A program made the position numbers and the translations under genes. The notes under the pieces were generated by a model. The model was given only the letters and a program-made list of their open reading frames with translations. It did no database searches and had not been told where the DNA came from. Shown piece by piece: positions 18,775 to 27,739 of a DNA stretch of 64,000 bases. The stretch's first letter is position 1. Each line of letters starts with the position of its first letter. This DNA comes from Acidimicrobiia bacterium (GTDB lineage Bacteria > Actinomycetota > Acidimicrobiia > IMCC26256 > PALSA-610), in assembly GCA_026002935.1 (NCBI GenBank), contig BPGH01000001.1, positions 979,965 through 1,043,964 of the forward strand, in the 5' to 3' direction.

Positions 18775-19545
18775 GTGCCGTCCGACCGCATCCGGCCCCG
18801 CTTCCCGAGATTCGACGACGTCGCCGCCGAGCGCCGGCACCGCAAGCAGCGGCTCGCCGCGGCCTTCCGCCTGTTCGGGCAGTTCGGCTTCGACGAGGGC
18901 ACCGCGGGCCACATCACCGCGCGCGACCCCGAGCTGTCCGACCACTTCTGGGTCAACCCGCTCGGCATGAACTTCAAGCGCATCCGCGTGAAGGACCTCC
19001 TGCTCGTCAACGCCCGCGGTGAGGTCGTGGAGGGCGACTGGCCGCTCAACGCGGCCGCGTTCGCGATCCACTCGCAGGTGCACGCGGCGCGCCCCGACGT
19101 CGTCGCCGCCGCGCACGCGCACTCCCTGTACGGGAAGGCGTGGTCGACGCTGCGCCGGCCGCTCGACCCGCTCACCCAGGACGCCTGCGCGTTCTACGGC
19201 GACCACGCCGTGTTCGACGACTACACGGGCGTCGTGCTCGACCTCGAGGAGGGCAAGCGCATCGCGCAGGCGCTCGGGCCGCACAAGGCGGTGATCCTCG
19301 CGAACCACGGGCTGCTGACCGTCGGCCAGACGTCGGTCGACGAGGCGGCCTGGTGGTTCATCACGATGGAGCGGAGCTGCCAGGCGCAGCTCCTCGCCGA
19401 GGCGGCCGGTCGGCCCGTGTGCATCGATCCGGAGCAGGCGGCCAAGACCGCCGGGCAGGTGGGTACACCCATCGTCGGCTGGCACCAGTTCCAGCCGCTG
19501 TACGACTGGATCGTGACGACCCAGCCGGACCTGCTCGAGGAGTGA
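18775..19545 (+). CDS. class II aldolase/adducin family protein
   Basis: A 256-residue zinc-dependent aldolase fold protein. The N-part reads AAAFRLFGQFGFDEGTAGHITARDPE, metal-binding His residues are in AAHAHSLYGKA (HxH) and the C-terminal block ILANHGLLTVGQTSVDEAAWWFITMERSCQAQLL holds a further His. This branch is common in actinobacterial degradation clusters and may cleave or epimerise hydroxy-acids; its real substrate is unknown. GTG 18775 is preferred over ATG 18766 because the latter lies inside the TAAAAT promoter box. Confidence 0.8.
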   Translation: MPSDRIRPRFPRFDDVAAERRHRKQRLAAAFRLFGQFGFDEGTAGHITARDPELSDHFWVNPLGMNFKRIRVKDLLLVNARGEVVEGDWPLNAAAFAIHSQVHAARPDVVAAAHAHSLYGKAWSTLRRPLDPLTQDACAFYGDHAVFDDYTGVVLDLEEGKRIAQALGPHKAVILANHGLLTVGQTSVDEAAWWFITMERSCQAQLLAEAAGRPVCIDPEQAAKTAGQVGTPIVGWHQFQPLYDWIVTTQPDLLEE

Positions 19546-19584
19546 GCCCGCGCCGGGCCTCCGGGCCCGCCGGGGGCGCCGGGC

Positions 19585-19980
19585 TCAAGCGAATTCGGCC
19601 CGGCGGTGGTGGAACCGCCAGGTGCCGTCGGCGGCGCGGTGCAGGGTGTCGTGGTAGCGGCCGACGACCTCCACCGACCAGCCGCGGTCGCGCCGCAGGA
19701 GGAACACCACGTCGCTGACCGCGTGCGCCTCGGCGGCTCCCCAATGCGTCACCAGCGTGTTCACGACGAGGTGCCGCTGCGGCGCGCGAGGTGCCCAGCG
19801 CGCGTACGCAGCGAGCAACGCCTCGTGCCCCTCGTGGGTGCCCAGGCCCGGTATCTCGCACGAGCCGTCGGGGCAGAACGTCGCGACGACGTCCTCGGTG
19901 CGGCCGTCGTCGAGCGCCTGGGTGTACGCGGCGATCGCCGCGCGCACGCCCTCGACCACCTCGGCGGGCACGGGCGCCAT
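19585..19980 (-). CDS. SnoaL-like protein coupled to the Rieske oxygenase (possible small subunit)
   Basis: A 131-residue NTF2-fold protein: VVEGVRAAIAAYTQALDDGRTEDVVATFCPDGSCEIPG, then HLVVNTLVTHWG, SDVVFLLRRDRG and VVGRYHDTLHRAADGTWRFHHRRAEFA, the standard SnoaL_4 ending. Beta subunits of ring-hydroxylating dioxygenases share this fold, and the gene directly follows the Rieske alpha gene, so a partner role is an attractive inference. ATG 19980 has GTGAGGACG upstream; GTG 19995 would overlap the oxygenase stop as GTGA and is a possible alternative. Confidence 0.75.
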   Translation of the reverse strand: MAPVPAEVVEGVRAAIAAYTQALDDGRTEDVVATFCPDGSCEIPGLGTHEGHEALLAAYARWAPRAPQRHLVVNTLVTHWGAAEAHAVSDVVFLLRRDRGWSVEVVGRYHDTLHRAADGTWRFHHRRAEFA

Positions 19981-19991
19981 GGTCGTCGTCC

Positions 19992-21362
19992 TCACCACCC
20001 CAGGTCGAGGACCGGCTTGTCGAACGGGTAGCCGTTCACCGCGTGCAGCGCCGGGAGCAGGCGCTCGTGCGGCAGGCCCGCGAGGAACCCGTCGATCGTG
20101 CGCTCGAAGTTGGAGACGTGGCCCTCGAGGTCGCGGGAGAGCCGCATGAACCGGAAGCCGTGCGTGTGCAGGCCCTGCTGCTGACGTGGGAGGTTCGAGA
20201 AGTCCTGGGCGGGGATCGGGGGCCAGCGCGGGTCGTCGTGCTCCCACGGCTCGGGCGGTTCCGGCCGGGGCCGCTCCTCGCCCGCGCCCGGCCGCGTCAG
20301 CGACCAGATCTCCATGAGTGTCTCCTCGGGCCCGAGCGGGCGGAAGCGGTACGACGAGGCGCTCGAGTACATCGGCAACACGAACCAGTGCGGGAAGCAG
20401 TGGAAGAACTCGAGGGCGAGGCCGCGGGCCGCGAGATCCTCCAGGTCGGGGACGTCGGCGCCGCGCGCGCGGTGGTGGCGCGTGACCGCGCGGTTCAGCT
20501 CCCGGTTCCAGGTGGCGGTGGCGGCGTCGGGGTCCGCGGGCAGCGAGTCGCGCAGGTCGGCCGCGAGTCCCTCGGCGACGCGCACGTCCTGCGCGTGGAC
20601 CATGCCGCCCATGCCCTCGCTCATCGCGCGCAGGTAGCGCAGGTCGGCGTCGACGAAGGCGCGCGGGTCGAACGGTGCGCCGTCGCGCCGCCCGTAGCGA
20701 GTCGGGATGCGCAGCTGCGGGTGGGTCTCGGGGACGTGGTACGCCTCGACGAACGCCTCGATCGCGAGCTTCCAATTGACCGGCAGCCGGCACGCGTACC
20801 ACCACTCGGTGCGCAACGACTCGACCTTCCACTCGTCGAGCGCGCTCGCCGCGGGCTCGAGGCAGTCGCGCAGGGGCGGGGCGCCGTCGTCGAGATTGAT
20901 CCACGCGCAGCCTCCCCACGCCTCGCACCGGACCGGTACGAGGTCGATGTCGCCGGTCTCCAGGTTGTGCGGGTCGAAGGTCCCGGCGCGTGGCACGTGG
21001 GTGTTGCGGCCGCCGGCGTCGTAACACCAGCCGTGGAACGGGCAGACGAACCCCTGCTCGCAGGTCGCGCGGCCCTGCACGAGCTTCACCCCGCGGTGAC
21101 GGCACGCGTTCTGGAAGGCGCGCACGCCGAGGTCGGCGGTGCGCACGACGACGACCGACTGGTCGCCGAACGTGTACTCGACGCAGTCGTGCGGGCGCGG
21201 GATCTCCTCCAGGCGGCACGCCATCTGCCAGACGCGGGGCCAGAGGCGTTCGGTCTCGAGCCGGTGGAAGTCCGCGTCGAGGTAGCGCGCCTTGGGGACG
21301 CGGTCGGGTCGCTCCACCGCGTGCGGCACCGGGAGTGCCCGGTTCCGGCCTGCGACCGCCAC
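19992..21362 (-). CDS. aromatic ring-hydroxylating dioxygenase, Rieske alpha subunit
   Basis: A 456-residue oxygenase. The Rieske [2Fe-2S] ligands are Cys87-His89 (CRHRG) and Cys107-His110 (CPFHGW), in residues about 45-150. The catalytic domain carries the mononuclear iron motif in KLAIEAFVEAYHVPETHP (two His) within PF00848-like sequence, and ends FERTIDGFLAGLPHERL. It would insert oxygen into a ring or demethylate a substrate using electrons from a reductase not found nearby. GTG 21362 has GGAGGGG upstream. It diverges from the Baeyer-Villiger gene across operator-like site A. Confidence 0.88.
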   Translation of the reverse strand: MAVAGRNRALPVPHAVERPDRVPKARYLDADFHRLETERLWPRVWQMACRLEEIPRPHDCVEYTFGDQSVVVVRTADLGVRAFQNACRHRGVKLVQGRATCEQGFVCPFHGWCYDAGGRNTHVPRAGTFDPHNLETGDIDLVPVRCEAWGGCAWINLDDGAPPLRDCLEPAASALDEWKVESLRTEWWYACRLPVNWKLAIEAFVEAYHVPETHPQLRIPTRYGRRDGAPFDPRAFVDADLRYLRAMSEGMGGMVHAQDVRVAEGLAADLRDSLPADPDAATATWNRELNRAVTRHHRARGADVPDLEDLAARGLALEFFHCFPHWFVLPMYSSASSYRFRPLGPEETLMEIWSLTRPGAGEERPRPEPPEPWEHDDPRWPPIPAQDFSNLPRQQQGLHTHGFRFMRLSRDLEGHVSNFERTIDGFLAGLPHERLLPALHAVNGYPFDKPVLDLGW

Positions 21363-21423
21363 GCAACCCCCTCCGACCACCGGCACGCCCCTCCGGCGCC
21401 GGGCGCCCCGGGGCGACAATCGA

Positions 21424-21441
21424 CTAACCGGTCGGTACAAT
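21424..21441 (+). promoter_or_regulatory. operator-like site A (CTAACCGGTCGGTACAAT)
   Basis: Site A lies between the divergent Rieske and Baeyer-Villiger genes and shares the core ACYGGTYGGTMYA with sites at 24341, 29718 and 32024. TACAAT can serve as -10 for the rightward gene, with GCGACA 17 bases before it as a possible -35, so a bound repressor would block it. Confidence 0.6.
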
Positions 21442-21507
21442 ACGCCCGCCGCCCCGGCCGCGCACGGCCTGCGGCGCGACCCGCGCACGAGACGGGGGAG
21501 TGATCCG

Positions 21508-23178
21508 GTGGTGGAGTTCTCCGGGGCCGCGGGGGACGGGCGGCCGCCCGGTGCCGAGGGAGACGTCGAGGTGCTCGTCGTCGGCGCCGGCATCACGGGC
21601 ATCTACCAGTGCTACCGCGCCCGTGAGGCCGGGTTCTCGGTGGCGGTGCTCGAGGCGGGCGAGGGGGTCGGCGGCACCTGGTACTGGAACCGTTACCCGG
21701 GCGCCCGCTTCGACTCGGAGAGCTACACCTACGGCTACCTGTTCTCCCGGGAGCTGTTCGAGGAGTGGGAGTGGCAGGAGCACTTCTCGGCGCAGCCGGA
21801 GATCGAGCGCTACCTGAACCACGTCGTCGACCGGTTCGACCTCCGCCGCCACATCCGTTTCGGCGCGCGGGTCACGGCCGCCGAGTACCACGAGCCGTCG
21901 GGGACCTGGTGCGTGGCGGTCGACGGCGGCTCGCAGTTGCGCGCCCGGTACCTCGTCGCCGCGACGGGCGTGCTGTCGGTGCCCCACGTCCCCGACGTGC
22001 CCGGCCGCGGGGGCTTCCGCGGTGAGCAGTACCACACCGGCCGGTGGCCGCGGACCCCGGTCGACCTCGCCGGCAAGCGGGTCGCGGTCGTCGGCACCGG
22101 GTCGAGCGGCGTGCAGATCGTCCCCGCGATCGTGGGCGAGGTCGCGGAGCTCACCGTGTACCAGCGCACCGCGCACTGGTGCACACCGCTCAACAACGCG
22201 CCGATCACCCCCGACGAGCAGGCGCGCCTGCGTGCCGAGTTCGAGTCGATCCGGCGGACGCTCGACACCTCGCCGCACGGGTTCCTCCACCGGGCGCACG
22301 ACCGCGCCACCTTCGACGACGACCCCGAGGAGCGCCGGGCGTTCTACGAGAAGATGTGGAACAGCCCGGGCTTCATGAAGCTCACGAGCAACTACACCGA
22401 TCTGCTCTTCGACCCCGAGGCCAACGCGCAGTGGTGCGGGTTCATCGCGGAGAAGATCCGCGGGATCGTCCACGACCCGGTCACGGCTGAGAAGCTGATC
22501 CCGAAGGACCACCGCTACGGCGAGCACCGCCCGCCGTTCGCGACCGGGTACTACGAGGCGTTCAACGAGCCGCACGTGACGCTCGTCGACGTCCGGGAGA
22601 CGCCGATCGTGCGGATGACCGCCACCGGCATCGAGACGACGGCCGGGGTGCGCGAGCACGACGTGGTGATCTGGGCGACCGGCTTCGACTTCGGCACCGG
22701 CGCGCTCGCGCGGATGGGGATCCGGGGGCGCGGCGGCGTGCCCCTCGTCGAGCACTGGGCCGACGGCCCGCGCACGTACCTCGGGGTGCAGACCGCCGGC
22801 TTCCCGAACCTGTTCTTCCCCGGTGGCCCGCACGCCGCGGCGGGAAACAACCCCCGCTACAACGGCGACCAGGTCGACTTCGTGACCGATCTGCTCGTGT
22901 ACGCGCGCGACCACGGGTTCGGGGTGGTCGAGGTGGACGCGGCGGCCGAGGAGGAGTGGACCGCGATGATCGACCGCAATGCCGCGCGTCCCCCCTCGTT
23001 CGGCGCCGCCAGCTACTACTTCGGCGCGAACATCCCGGGCAAACCCCGCCGCTACCTGCTCAACGCCGCGGGCCGCCCGAAGCTGCACGCGATGATCGCC
23101 GAGATCGTCGCGAACGACTTCCGCCCGTTCCGCTTCGCGCCCGCACCGGCCGGGACCGGCGCGGACGCGACCGCCTGA
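21508..23178 (+). CDS. flavin-dependent Baeyer-Villiger monooxygenase
   Basis: A 556-residue class B flavoprotein monooxygenase. FAD-binding GAGITG (26-31), the Baeyer-Villiger fingerprint FRGEQYHTGRWP (170-181) and the NADPH-binding GTGSSG (196-201) are all intact, and VIWATGFDFGTGAL is the usual second-ATG-motif region. It would convert a ketone to an ester or lactone with O2 and NADPH, a ring-opening step in terpenoid or steroid breakdown. The GTG at 21508 (or 21511) follows GGGGGAG. It is probably controlled through site A. Confidence 0.9.
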   Translation: MVEFSGAAGDGRPPGAEGDVEVLVVGAGITGIYQCYRAREAGFSVAVLEAGEGVGGTWYWNRYPGARFDSESYTYGYLFSRELFEEWEWQEHFSAQPEIERYLNHVVDRFDLRRHIRFGARVTAAEYHEPSGTWCVAVDGGSQLRARYLVAATGVLSVPHVPDVPGRGGFRGEQYHTGRWPRTPVDLAGKRVAVVGTGSSGVQIVPAIVGEVAELTVYQRTAHWCTPLNNAPITPDEQARLRAEFESIRRTLDTSPHGFLHRAHDRATFDDDPEERRAFYEKMWNSPGFMKLTSNYTDLLFDPEANAQWCGFIAEKIRGIVHDPVTAEKLIPKDHRYGEHRPPFATGYYEAFNEPHVTLVDVRETPIVRMTATGIETTAGVREHDVVIWATGFDFGTGALARMGIRGRGGVPLVEHWADGPRTYLGVQTAGFPNLFFPGGPHAAAGNNPRYNGDQVDFVTDLLVYARDHGFGVVEVDAAAEEEWTAMIDRNAARPPSFGAASYYFGANIPGKPRRYLLNAAGRPKLHAMIAEIVANDFRPFRFAPAPAGTGADATA

Positions 23179-23252
23179 GACCGGCGCGCGGGCGGACCGG
23201 CGCGACCGGCGTCACGGGTACGGGCGCGGCGGCCCCGGCGCGGGCGCCGTGC

Positions 23253-24311
23253 TCAGACCGTCGCGATCGGCGTCACCGGCGAGCCGACCGCACCGGGCAG
23301 GCGCAGCGGCGGGGCCGTGAGCAGGAAGCGGCTGCGACCGTGCTCGCGCAGCCACGCCGCCAGGTCGTGGAGGTACCACAGCTCGCCGAGCGGGACGCCG
23401 AGGACGAACAGGCACAGGTGGTGGAGCGGCAGCAGCGAGTGCCGCCCCGCCGGGCGGCGTCCCCCGACCAGCCCCTCCACCGCGTAGTTGTCGGCGGCGA
23501 TCGCCGCGACCTGCGACCGCGCGACCCACTCGAGCAGCGCCTCGTCGCGTGCGTCGAGGTAGGTGCACATGCGGTTGAGGAGCTCGGGGTCGGGCCGCCG
23601 GTCCCATTCGAGCACCCGGGTCGCGAACCCGGTGTGCAGCACGAGGATGTCGCCGGGCTCCACGACCACGCCGTCGGCCGCCATGATCTCGCGCAGGGTC
23701 GCGAGGTCGACGGCCCGGAAGTCGTGCCCGAGGTGGTGGGCGAGGTCGACGAGCACCCCGCGGCCCTGCACGCCGTGGAACGCCATGTGCTCCACGCCGA
23801 GGTGATGCGCGAAGCAGCGGTGACCGCTGCCGTCGCCGCGCGCGTCGTCCGCCGGGCCGACGACGTCCACCCCGGCGCGATAGCCGTTGTAGTACACGGG
23901 CTCCTCGACGCCGTCGCCGTCGGCGTCGAACTCGGCGCCCGCGTGCGCGAGCGAGTCCCACTGGGTCGAGTACTGCAGCGACATCGTGACCACGTCGTCC
24001 GCCCACACGTCCACGTGGTCGGGGTGCCCCCAGCGCGCGATGTCGCGCTGGTGGACGTTGTAGAACACGGCCGGGTTGCCGTCGAGGTCCTCGGTCGGGG
24101 CGAGCACCGGCGGGTGTCGCCGCTGGTTGAGCGCGGTGCCGCCCGGGAAGTCGAGCGGCAGGCTGAGGCAGAAGGTGATCCCGGCCTCGACCTCGCGCAC
24201 CCCCTCGAGCACCTTCCCGGGGGTGAGGAGGTTGACGCGCCCGAGCTCGTCGTCGTCGCCCCAGTCGCCCCACGTCGACCCGGGCGGCCGCTGCCGCCAC
24301 CGCCTCGCCAC
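23253..24311 (-). CDS. cyclase family protein (PF04199, kynurenine-formamidase-like hydrolase)
   Basis: A 352-residue metal-dependent hydrolase of the cyclase/formamidase family. It opens GSTWGDWGDDDELGRVNLLTPGKVLEGV, has the family core SLQYSTQWDSLAHAG with metal-binding His, RGVLVDLAHHLG, EPGDILVLHTGF, and ends in LPLHHLCLFVLGVPLGELWYLHDLAAWL. Such proteins hydrolyse amides or lactones; here a lactone from the Baeyer-Villiger enzyme is a tempting substrate, unproven. GTG 24311 has GGGAGG eight bases upstream; longer frames would cross the site B promoter region. It converges with the monooxygenase gene. Confidence 0.82.
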   Translation of the reverse strand: MARRWRQRPPGSTWGDWGDDDELGRVNLLTPGKVLEGVREVEAGITFCLSLPLDFPGGTALNQRRHPPVLAPTEDLDGNPAVFYNVHQRDIARWGHPDHVDVWADDVVTMSLQYSTQWDSLAHAGAEFDADGDGVEEPVYYNGYRAGVDVVGPADDARGDGSGHRCFAHHLGVEHMAFHGVQGRGVLVDLAHHLGHDFRAVDLATLREIMAADGVVVEPGDILVLHTGFATRVLEWDRRPDPELLNRMCTYLDARDEALLEWVARSQVAAIAADNYAVEGLVGGRRPAGRHSLLPLHHLCLFVLGVPLGELWYLHDLAAWLREHGRSRFLLTAPPLRLPGAVGSPVTPIATV

Positions 24312-24340
24312 GGCTCGCCCTCCCGCTCGTAGCGTGTTCC

Positions 24341-24356
24341 GACCGGTTGGTCTAAT
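24341..24356 (+). promoter_or_regulatory. operator-like site B (GACCGGTTGGTCTAAT)
   Basis: Same core as sites A, C and D, here between the divergent cyclase and amidohydrolase genes. GACC/GGTC arms flank GGTT. TCTAAT may be the -10 for the amidohydrolase operon. Confidence 0.58.
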
Positions 24357-24439
24357 CTCGGGGCCGAACCGTAGCGCGGCCCGCTCGCCCACGGCGCGAG
24401 CCGAGCGAGCCGCCGGAGCGAGCGGGGGAGGTCGTGACC

Positions 24440-25684
24440 ATGACGGAAAAGGACTTCGTCGTCTCGGCGGACGGTCACCTCCTCGAGCCGACCGACCTGT
24501 TCCGCACCCGCCTGCCGCGGCACCTGCGCGACCGCGCGGTCTGGGAGGAGGACTTCGAGGTCGAGCCGCTGGTCGAGGGCGGCGCCCGTATCTTCCGCAA
24601 GCTGCACACTCCCGGGTTCGAGGGCTGGACGATCTCGCGGTACCGCCAGACCGGCGGCCGGATGCCCGAGGGCGACCCCGAGATCATCCTCGAGGACATG
24701 GACCTCGACGGTGTCGACGCGGCCGTGCTGCACCCCAACCTGTCGCTGTTCGGCCTGTACTCCGACGACCACGAACTGTCGATGGCGCACGCGCGGGTCT
24801 ACAACGACTACGTCGCCGAGCGGTTCTCCCCGTACTTCTCGCGCATCGCGCCGACCGCGCCGGTCCCGATCACCGACGTCGGCGACGCGGTCGCCGAGAT
24901 CGAGCGCGTCGCGGCGGCCGGCTTCCGCGCCGTCCTGTTGCCGGCCGTGCCGCCCAAGCCCTACTACTCCCGCGACTACGACCCCGTGTGGGCGGCCACC
25001 CAGGCCAACGGCCTCCACGTGTTCATCCACACGCAGACGGGCGGCGTCAAGGTGAACGACCCGGCGTCGACGACGCTCAAGGTCGTGATGGAGTCGGCCG
25101 CGCAGGTCAACCAGCCGATGACCGAGAAGTCGGCGTCGAAGCGGATGATCACCCAGTCGGTGTACAGCACGATCGTGCCGCAGCAGGTGATCTGCGAGTT
25201 GATCGGCGGCGGGGTCCCCGAGCGCTATCCCGACCTGCACTTCGCGCTGATCGAGTTCAACGCGCACTGGCTCGCGTCGCTGGTGGGGGCCATGGACAAG
25301 TGCTGGGTCACCGGGATCGGTCAGGACGCCGACTGGTGGCTCGGCTACTGGGACGACAGCCGACCGCCGCACGACCAGCCCCAGATGGCCCAGCTCTTCC
25401 GGCTCAACGAGAAGTGGCCCTACCCGCTGATGCCGAGCGAGTACGTGCGCCGGCAGTTCCACGTGTCGTTCCAGGACGACCCGGTGGCCGTGGCGTGCCG
25501 GCACGTCACCGGCGTCTCGACGATCGTGTGGGGCAACGACTACCCGCACGCGGAGGGCACGTTCCGCAAGAGCCGCGAGCTGATCGACACGCAGTTCGCG
25601 GGCGTCCCCGACGACGAGCGCAAGGCGATCGTGGGCGGGACGCTCGCCCGGCTGTTGGGGTTCGAGGCCCCGGTGGCCGCCTGA
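24440..25684 (+). CDS. amidohydrolase-2 family protein (ACMSD-like)
   Basis: A 414-residue TIM-barrel metal enzyme. It begins FVVSADGHLLEPTDLF, the DGHxxEP metal motif of the amidohydrolase-related branch; a middle block ANGLHVFIHTQTGG supplies another metal His; and VSTIVWGNDYPHAEGTFRKSRELI with the terminal Asp/His is characteristic. Members decarboxylate or hydrolyse ring-cleavage products and are frequent in aromatic and lignin-type degradation clusters. ATG 24440 sits 8 bases after GGGGGAGG; GTG 24434 is too close to that site. The stop overlaps the next gene. Confidence 0.85.
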   Translation: MTEKDFVVSADGHLLEPTDLFRTRLPRHLRDRAVWEEDFEVEPLVEGGARIFRKLHTPGFEGWTISRYRQTGGRMPEGDPEIILEDMDLDGVDAAVLHPNLSLFGLYSDDHELSMAHARVYNDYVAERFSPYFSRIAPTAPVPITDVGDAVAEIERVAAAGFRAVLLPAVPPKPYYSRDYDPVWAATQANGLHVFIHTQTGGVKVNDPASTTLKVVMESAAQVNQPMTEKSASKRMITQSVYSTIVPQQVICELIGGGVPERYPDLHFALIEFNAHWLASLVGAMDKCWVTGIGQDADWWLGYWDDSRPPHDQPQMAQLFRLNEKWPYPLMPSEYVRRQFHVSFQDDPVAVACRHVTGVSTIVWGNDYPHAEGTFRKSRELIDTQFAGVPDDERKAIVGGTLARLLGFEAPVAA

Positions 25685-26574
25685 GCGGGGAGCTGCGCCT
25701 CGACGGACGCGTCGCGGTCGTGACCGGCGCGGGCCGCGGGCTCGGCCGCGCGTACGCGTGTGAGCTCGCCCGGCGCGGCGCCCGCGTCGTGGTCAACGAC
25801 CTCGGGACCGCGGTCGACGGCGCCGGGGCCGACGCCGGGCCCGCGTCCGCGGTGGCGCGCGAGATCACCGACGCGGGCGGCGAGGCCGTCGCCGACGCGG
25901 GCGACGTGTCGTCGCCCGCCGACGCGCAGGCGCTGGTCGGTGCCGCGCTCGAGCGGTTCGGGCGCGTCGACGTCGTCGTCAACAACGCCGGCATCGTCCG
26001 GTTCGGCGCGCTCTGCGAGGCCGACCCGGCCGACCTGGACCGGCACCTCGCCGTGCACGCCCGCGGCGCGTTCAATGTCACGCGGGCCGCCTGGCCGCAC
26101 CTCGTCGCCCAGGGCTACGGCCGTGTCGTCATGACGACCTCGACGGGCGTCCTCGGCCTGCCCGACAACGTCGCCTACGCAGCGGCCAAGGGCGCGGTGA
26201 TCGGGCTCGCCCGCAGCCTCGCGACGGCGGGCGCGGCGCACGGCATCGCCGTCAATTGCATTGCGCCGGCCGCGGCGACCCGAATGGGCGGGCGCATCGG
26301 CACGCCCGAGCTCGCGCCCGAGCTCGTCGCACCGATGGTCGCGTACCTGGCGCACGAGTCCTGTGCGGTGACGGGCGAGGTGTACGTCGCGGGCGCGGGC
26401 CGGTTCGCGCGGCTGTTCGTCGCCACGACCGACGGCTGGCTGTGCAGCGGCCGCACGCCCACGGCCGAGGACGTCGTCGCGAACTGGGCGACGATCAACG
26501 ACGAGGCGGGGTACCACGTCCCCGCCGACCTCGGTGACTGGTCGGCGCGCTTCACGCGCCACCTCGGCCGGTAG
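25681..26574 (+). CDS. SDR-family oxidoreductase, apparent CTG start
   Basis: A 297-residue short-chain dehydrogenase: cofactor motif TGAGRGLGRAYA, NNAGIV, catalytic Ser in TTSTGVLG and YxxxK in YAAAKG, with a C-terminal extension (about 240-297) like that of multifunctional-enzyme-2-type hydroxyacyl-CoA dehydrogenases. It likely oxidises a 3-hydroxyacyl-CoA or alcohol. The domain begins right after the amidohydrolase stop and no ATG/GTG/TTG is available; CTG 25681 overlaps that stop as CTGA, which would mirror the usual GTGA coupling. A real CTG start or a G-to-C sequence error both fit. Confidence 0.8.
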   Translation: MSGELRLDGRVAVVTGAGRGLGRAYACELARRGARVVVNDLGTAVDGAGADAGPASAVAREITDAGGEAVADAGDVSSPADAQALVGAALERFGRVDVVVNNAGIVRFGALCEADPADLDRHLAVHARGAFNVTRAAWPHLVAQGYGRVVMTTSTGVLGLPDNVAYAAAKGAVIGLARSLATAGAAHGIAVNCIAPAAATRMGGRIGTPELAPELVAPMVAYLAHESCAVTGEVYVAGAGRFARLFVATTDGWLCSGRTPTAEDVVANWATINDEAGYHVPADLGDWSARFTRHLGR

Positions 26575-26580
26575 GGCGCG

Positions 26581-27726
26581 GTGGACCTCTCGCTGACCGA
26601 CGCCGAGCGCGACCTCGCCGAGCTGTGCCGCGAGTTCGCGCGCAAGGAGATCGCGGTGCGCGCGCCGCGGGCCTGGTACGAGGGGCGCTGCGACACGGAC
26701 CTGCTGCGGGAGATGGGCGGGCTCGGGCTGCTCGGGATGCTCGTGCCGCCGGAATGGGGTGGCATCGGCATGTCGACGGTCGGCTTCGTCGCGGCGATGG
26801 AGCAGCTCGGGGTGGCCGACCAGTCGGTGGCCGCGGCGTGGCAGGCGCACGTGACGATCGGGTCGCTCCCGCTGTACCTGTTCGGCACCGACGAGCAGCG
26901 CGAGCGGTGGCTGCGGCCGCTCGCCGAGGGCCGCGCCCTCGGTGCGTTCGGCCTGACGGAGCCCGGCGCCGGCTCCGACGCGCGCGGGATCCGCACCCGG
27001 GCCGAGCGGCGCGACGGCGGCTGGCTGATCAACGGCCGCAAGACGTTCATCTCCAACGCGGGCACCGACATGTCGTTCGGCGTCACGCTGCTGGCCCGCA
27101 CCGAGACGCCCGGCGGCGAGCCGGCGTACGCGAACTTCGTGGTGGAGCGCGGCACGCCGGGGTTCACCACGGGTCCGAAGCTGAACGGGATCGGCTGGCG
27201 GGGACTCGACACGCGCGAGCTGTTCTTCGACGACGTGTGGGTGCCGGACGACCACCTGCTCGGCGACCCCGCGACGGGGCTGGGGCAGTTCCTGCGCACG
27301 CTGGAGGTCGGCCGGATCTCGATCGCCGCGCTGTCGCTCAGCCTCACCCAGGCCGTGCTCGACCTCGCGACCGGGTACGCGCGGGAACGGGTCCAGTTCG
27401 GCCAGCCGATCTCGCGCTTCCAGGCGATCCAGTTCAAGCTCGCCGACATCGCGACCGAGCTCGAAGCGGCCCGCTGGCTCACCTACCGCGCCGCGTGGCT
27501 GCGCGACACCGGCCGGCCCTTCGTGAAGGAGGCCGCGATGGCGAAGCTGAAGGCCAGCCGCGTCGCGACGTGGGCGGCGTCGGAGGCCGTCCAGGTCCAC
27601 GGCGGGACCGGCTACATGCTCGACTCGCCGGTCGCGCGCTTCTACTGCGACGCGAAGGTGTTGGAGATCGGGGAGGGCACCAACGAGATCCAACACCTCG
27701 TGATCGCCCGCCAGCTCGGCTGCTGA
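26581..27726 (+). CDS. acyl-CoA dehydrogenase
   Basis: A 381-residue single-module acyl-CoA dehydrogenase: LTDAERDLAELCREFARKEI, AFGLTEPGAGSDARGIRTRA (FAD/substrate loop), GWLINGRKTFISNAG, YARERVQFGQPISRFQAIQFKLADIATELEAAR, and the C-terminal EIGEGTNEIQHLVIARQL. The Glu region before GEGTNE is the usual base position for short/branched-chain members. FAD-dependent alpha,beta-dehydrogenation in the catabolic pathway is expected. GTG start is 6 bases past the SDR stop, so the two are in one operon with the amidohydrolase. Confidence 0.9.
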   Translation: MDLSLTDAERDLAELCREFARKEIAVRAPRAWYEGRCDTDLLREMGGLGLLGMLVPPEWGGIGMSTVGFVAAMEQLGVADQSVAAAWQAHVTIGSLPLYLFGTDEQRERWLRPLAEGRALGAFGLTEPGAGSDARGIRTRAERRDGGWLINGRKTFISNAGTDMSFGVTLLARTETPGGEPAYANFVVERGTPGFTTGPKLNGIGWRGLDTRELFFDDVWVPDDHLLGDPATGLGQFLRTLEVGRISIAALSLSLTQAVLDLATGYARERVQFGQPISRFQAIQFKLADIATELEAARWLTYRAAWLRDTGRPFVKEAAMAKLKASRVATWAASEAVQVHGGTGYMLDSPVARFYCDAKVLEIGEGTNEIQHLVIARQLGC

Positions 27727-27739
27727 GGCGCCGCGCCGC

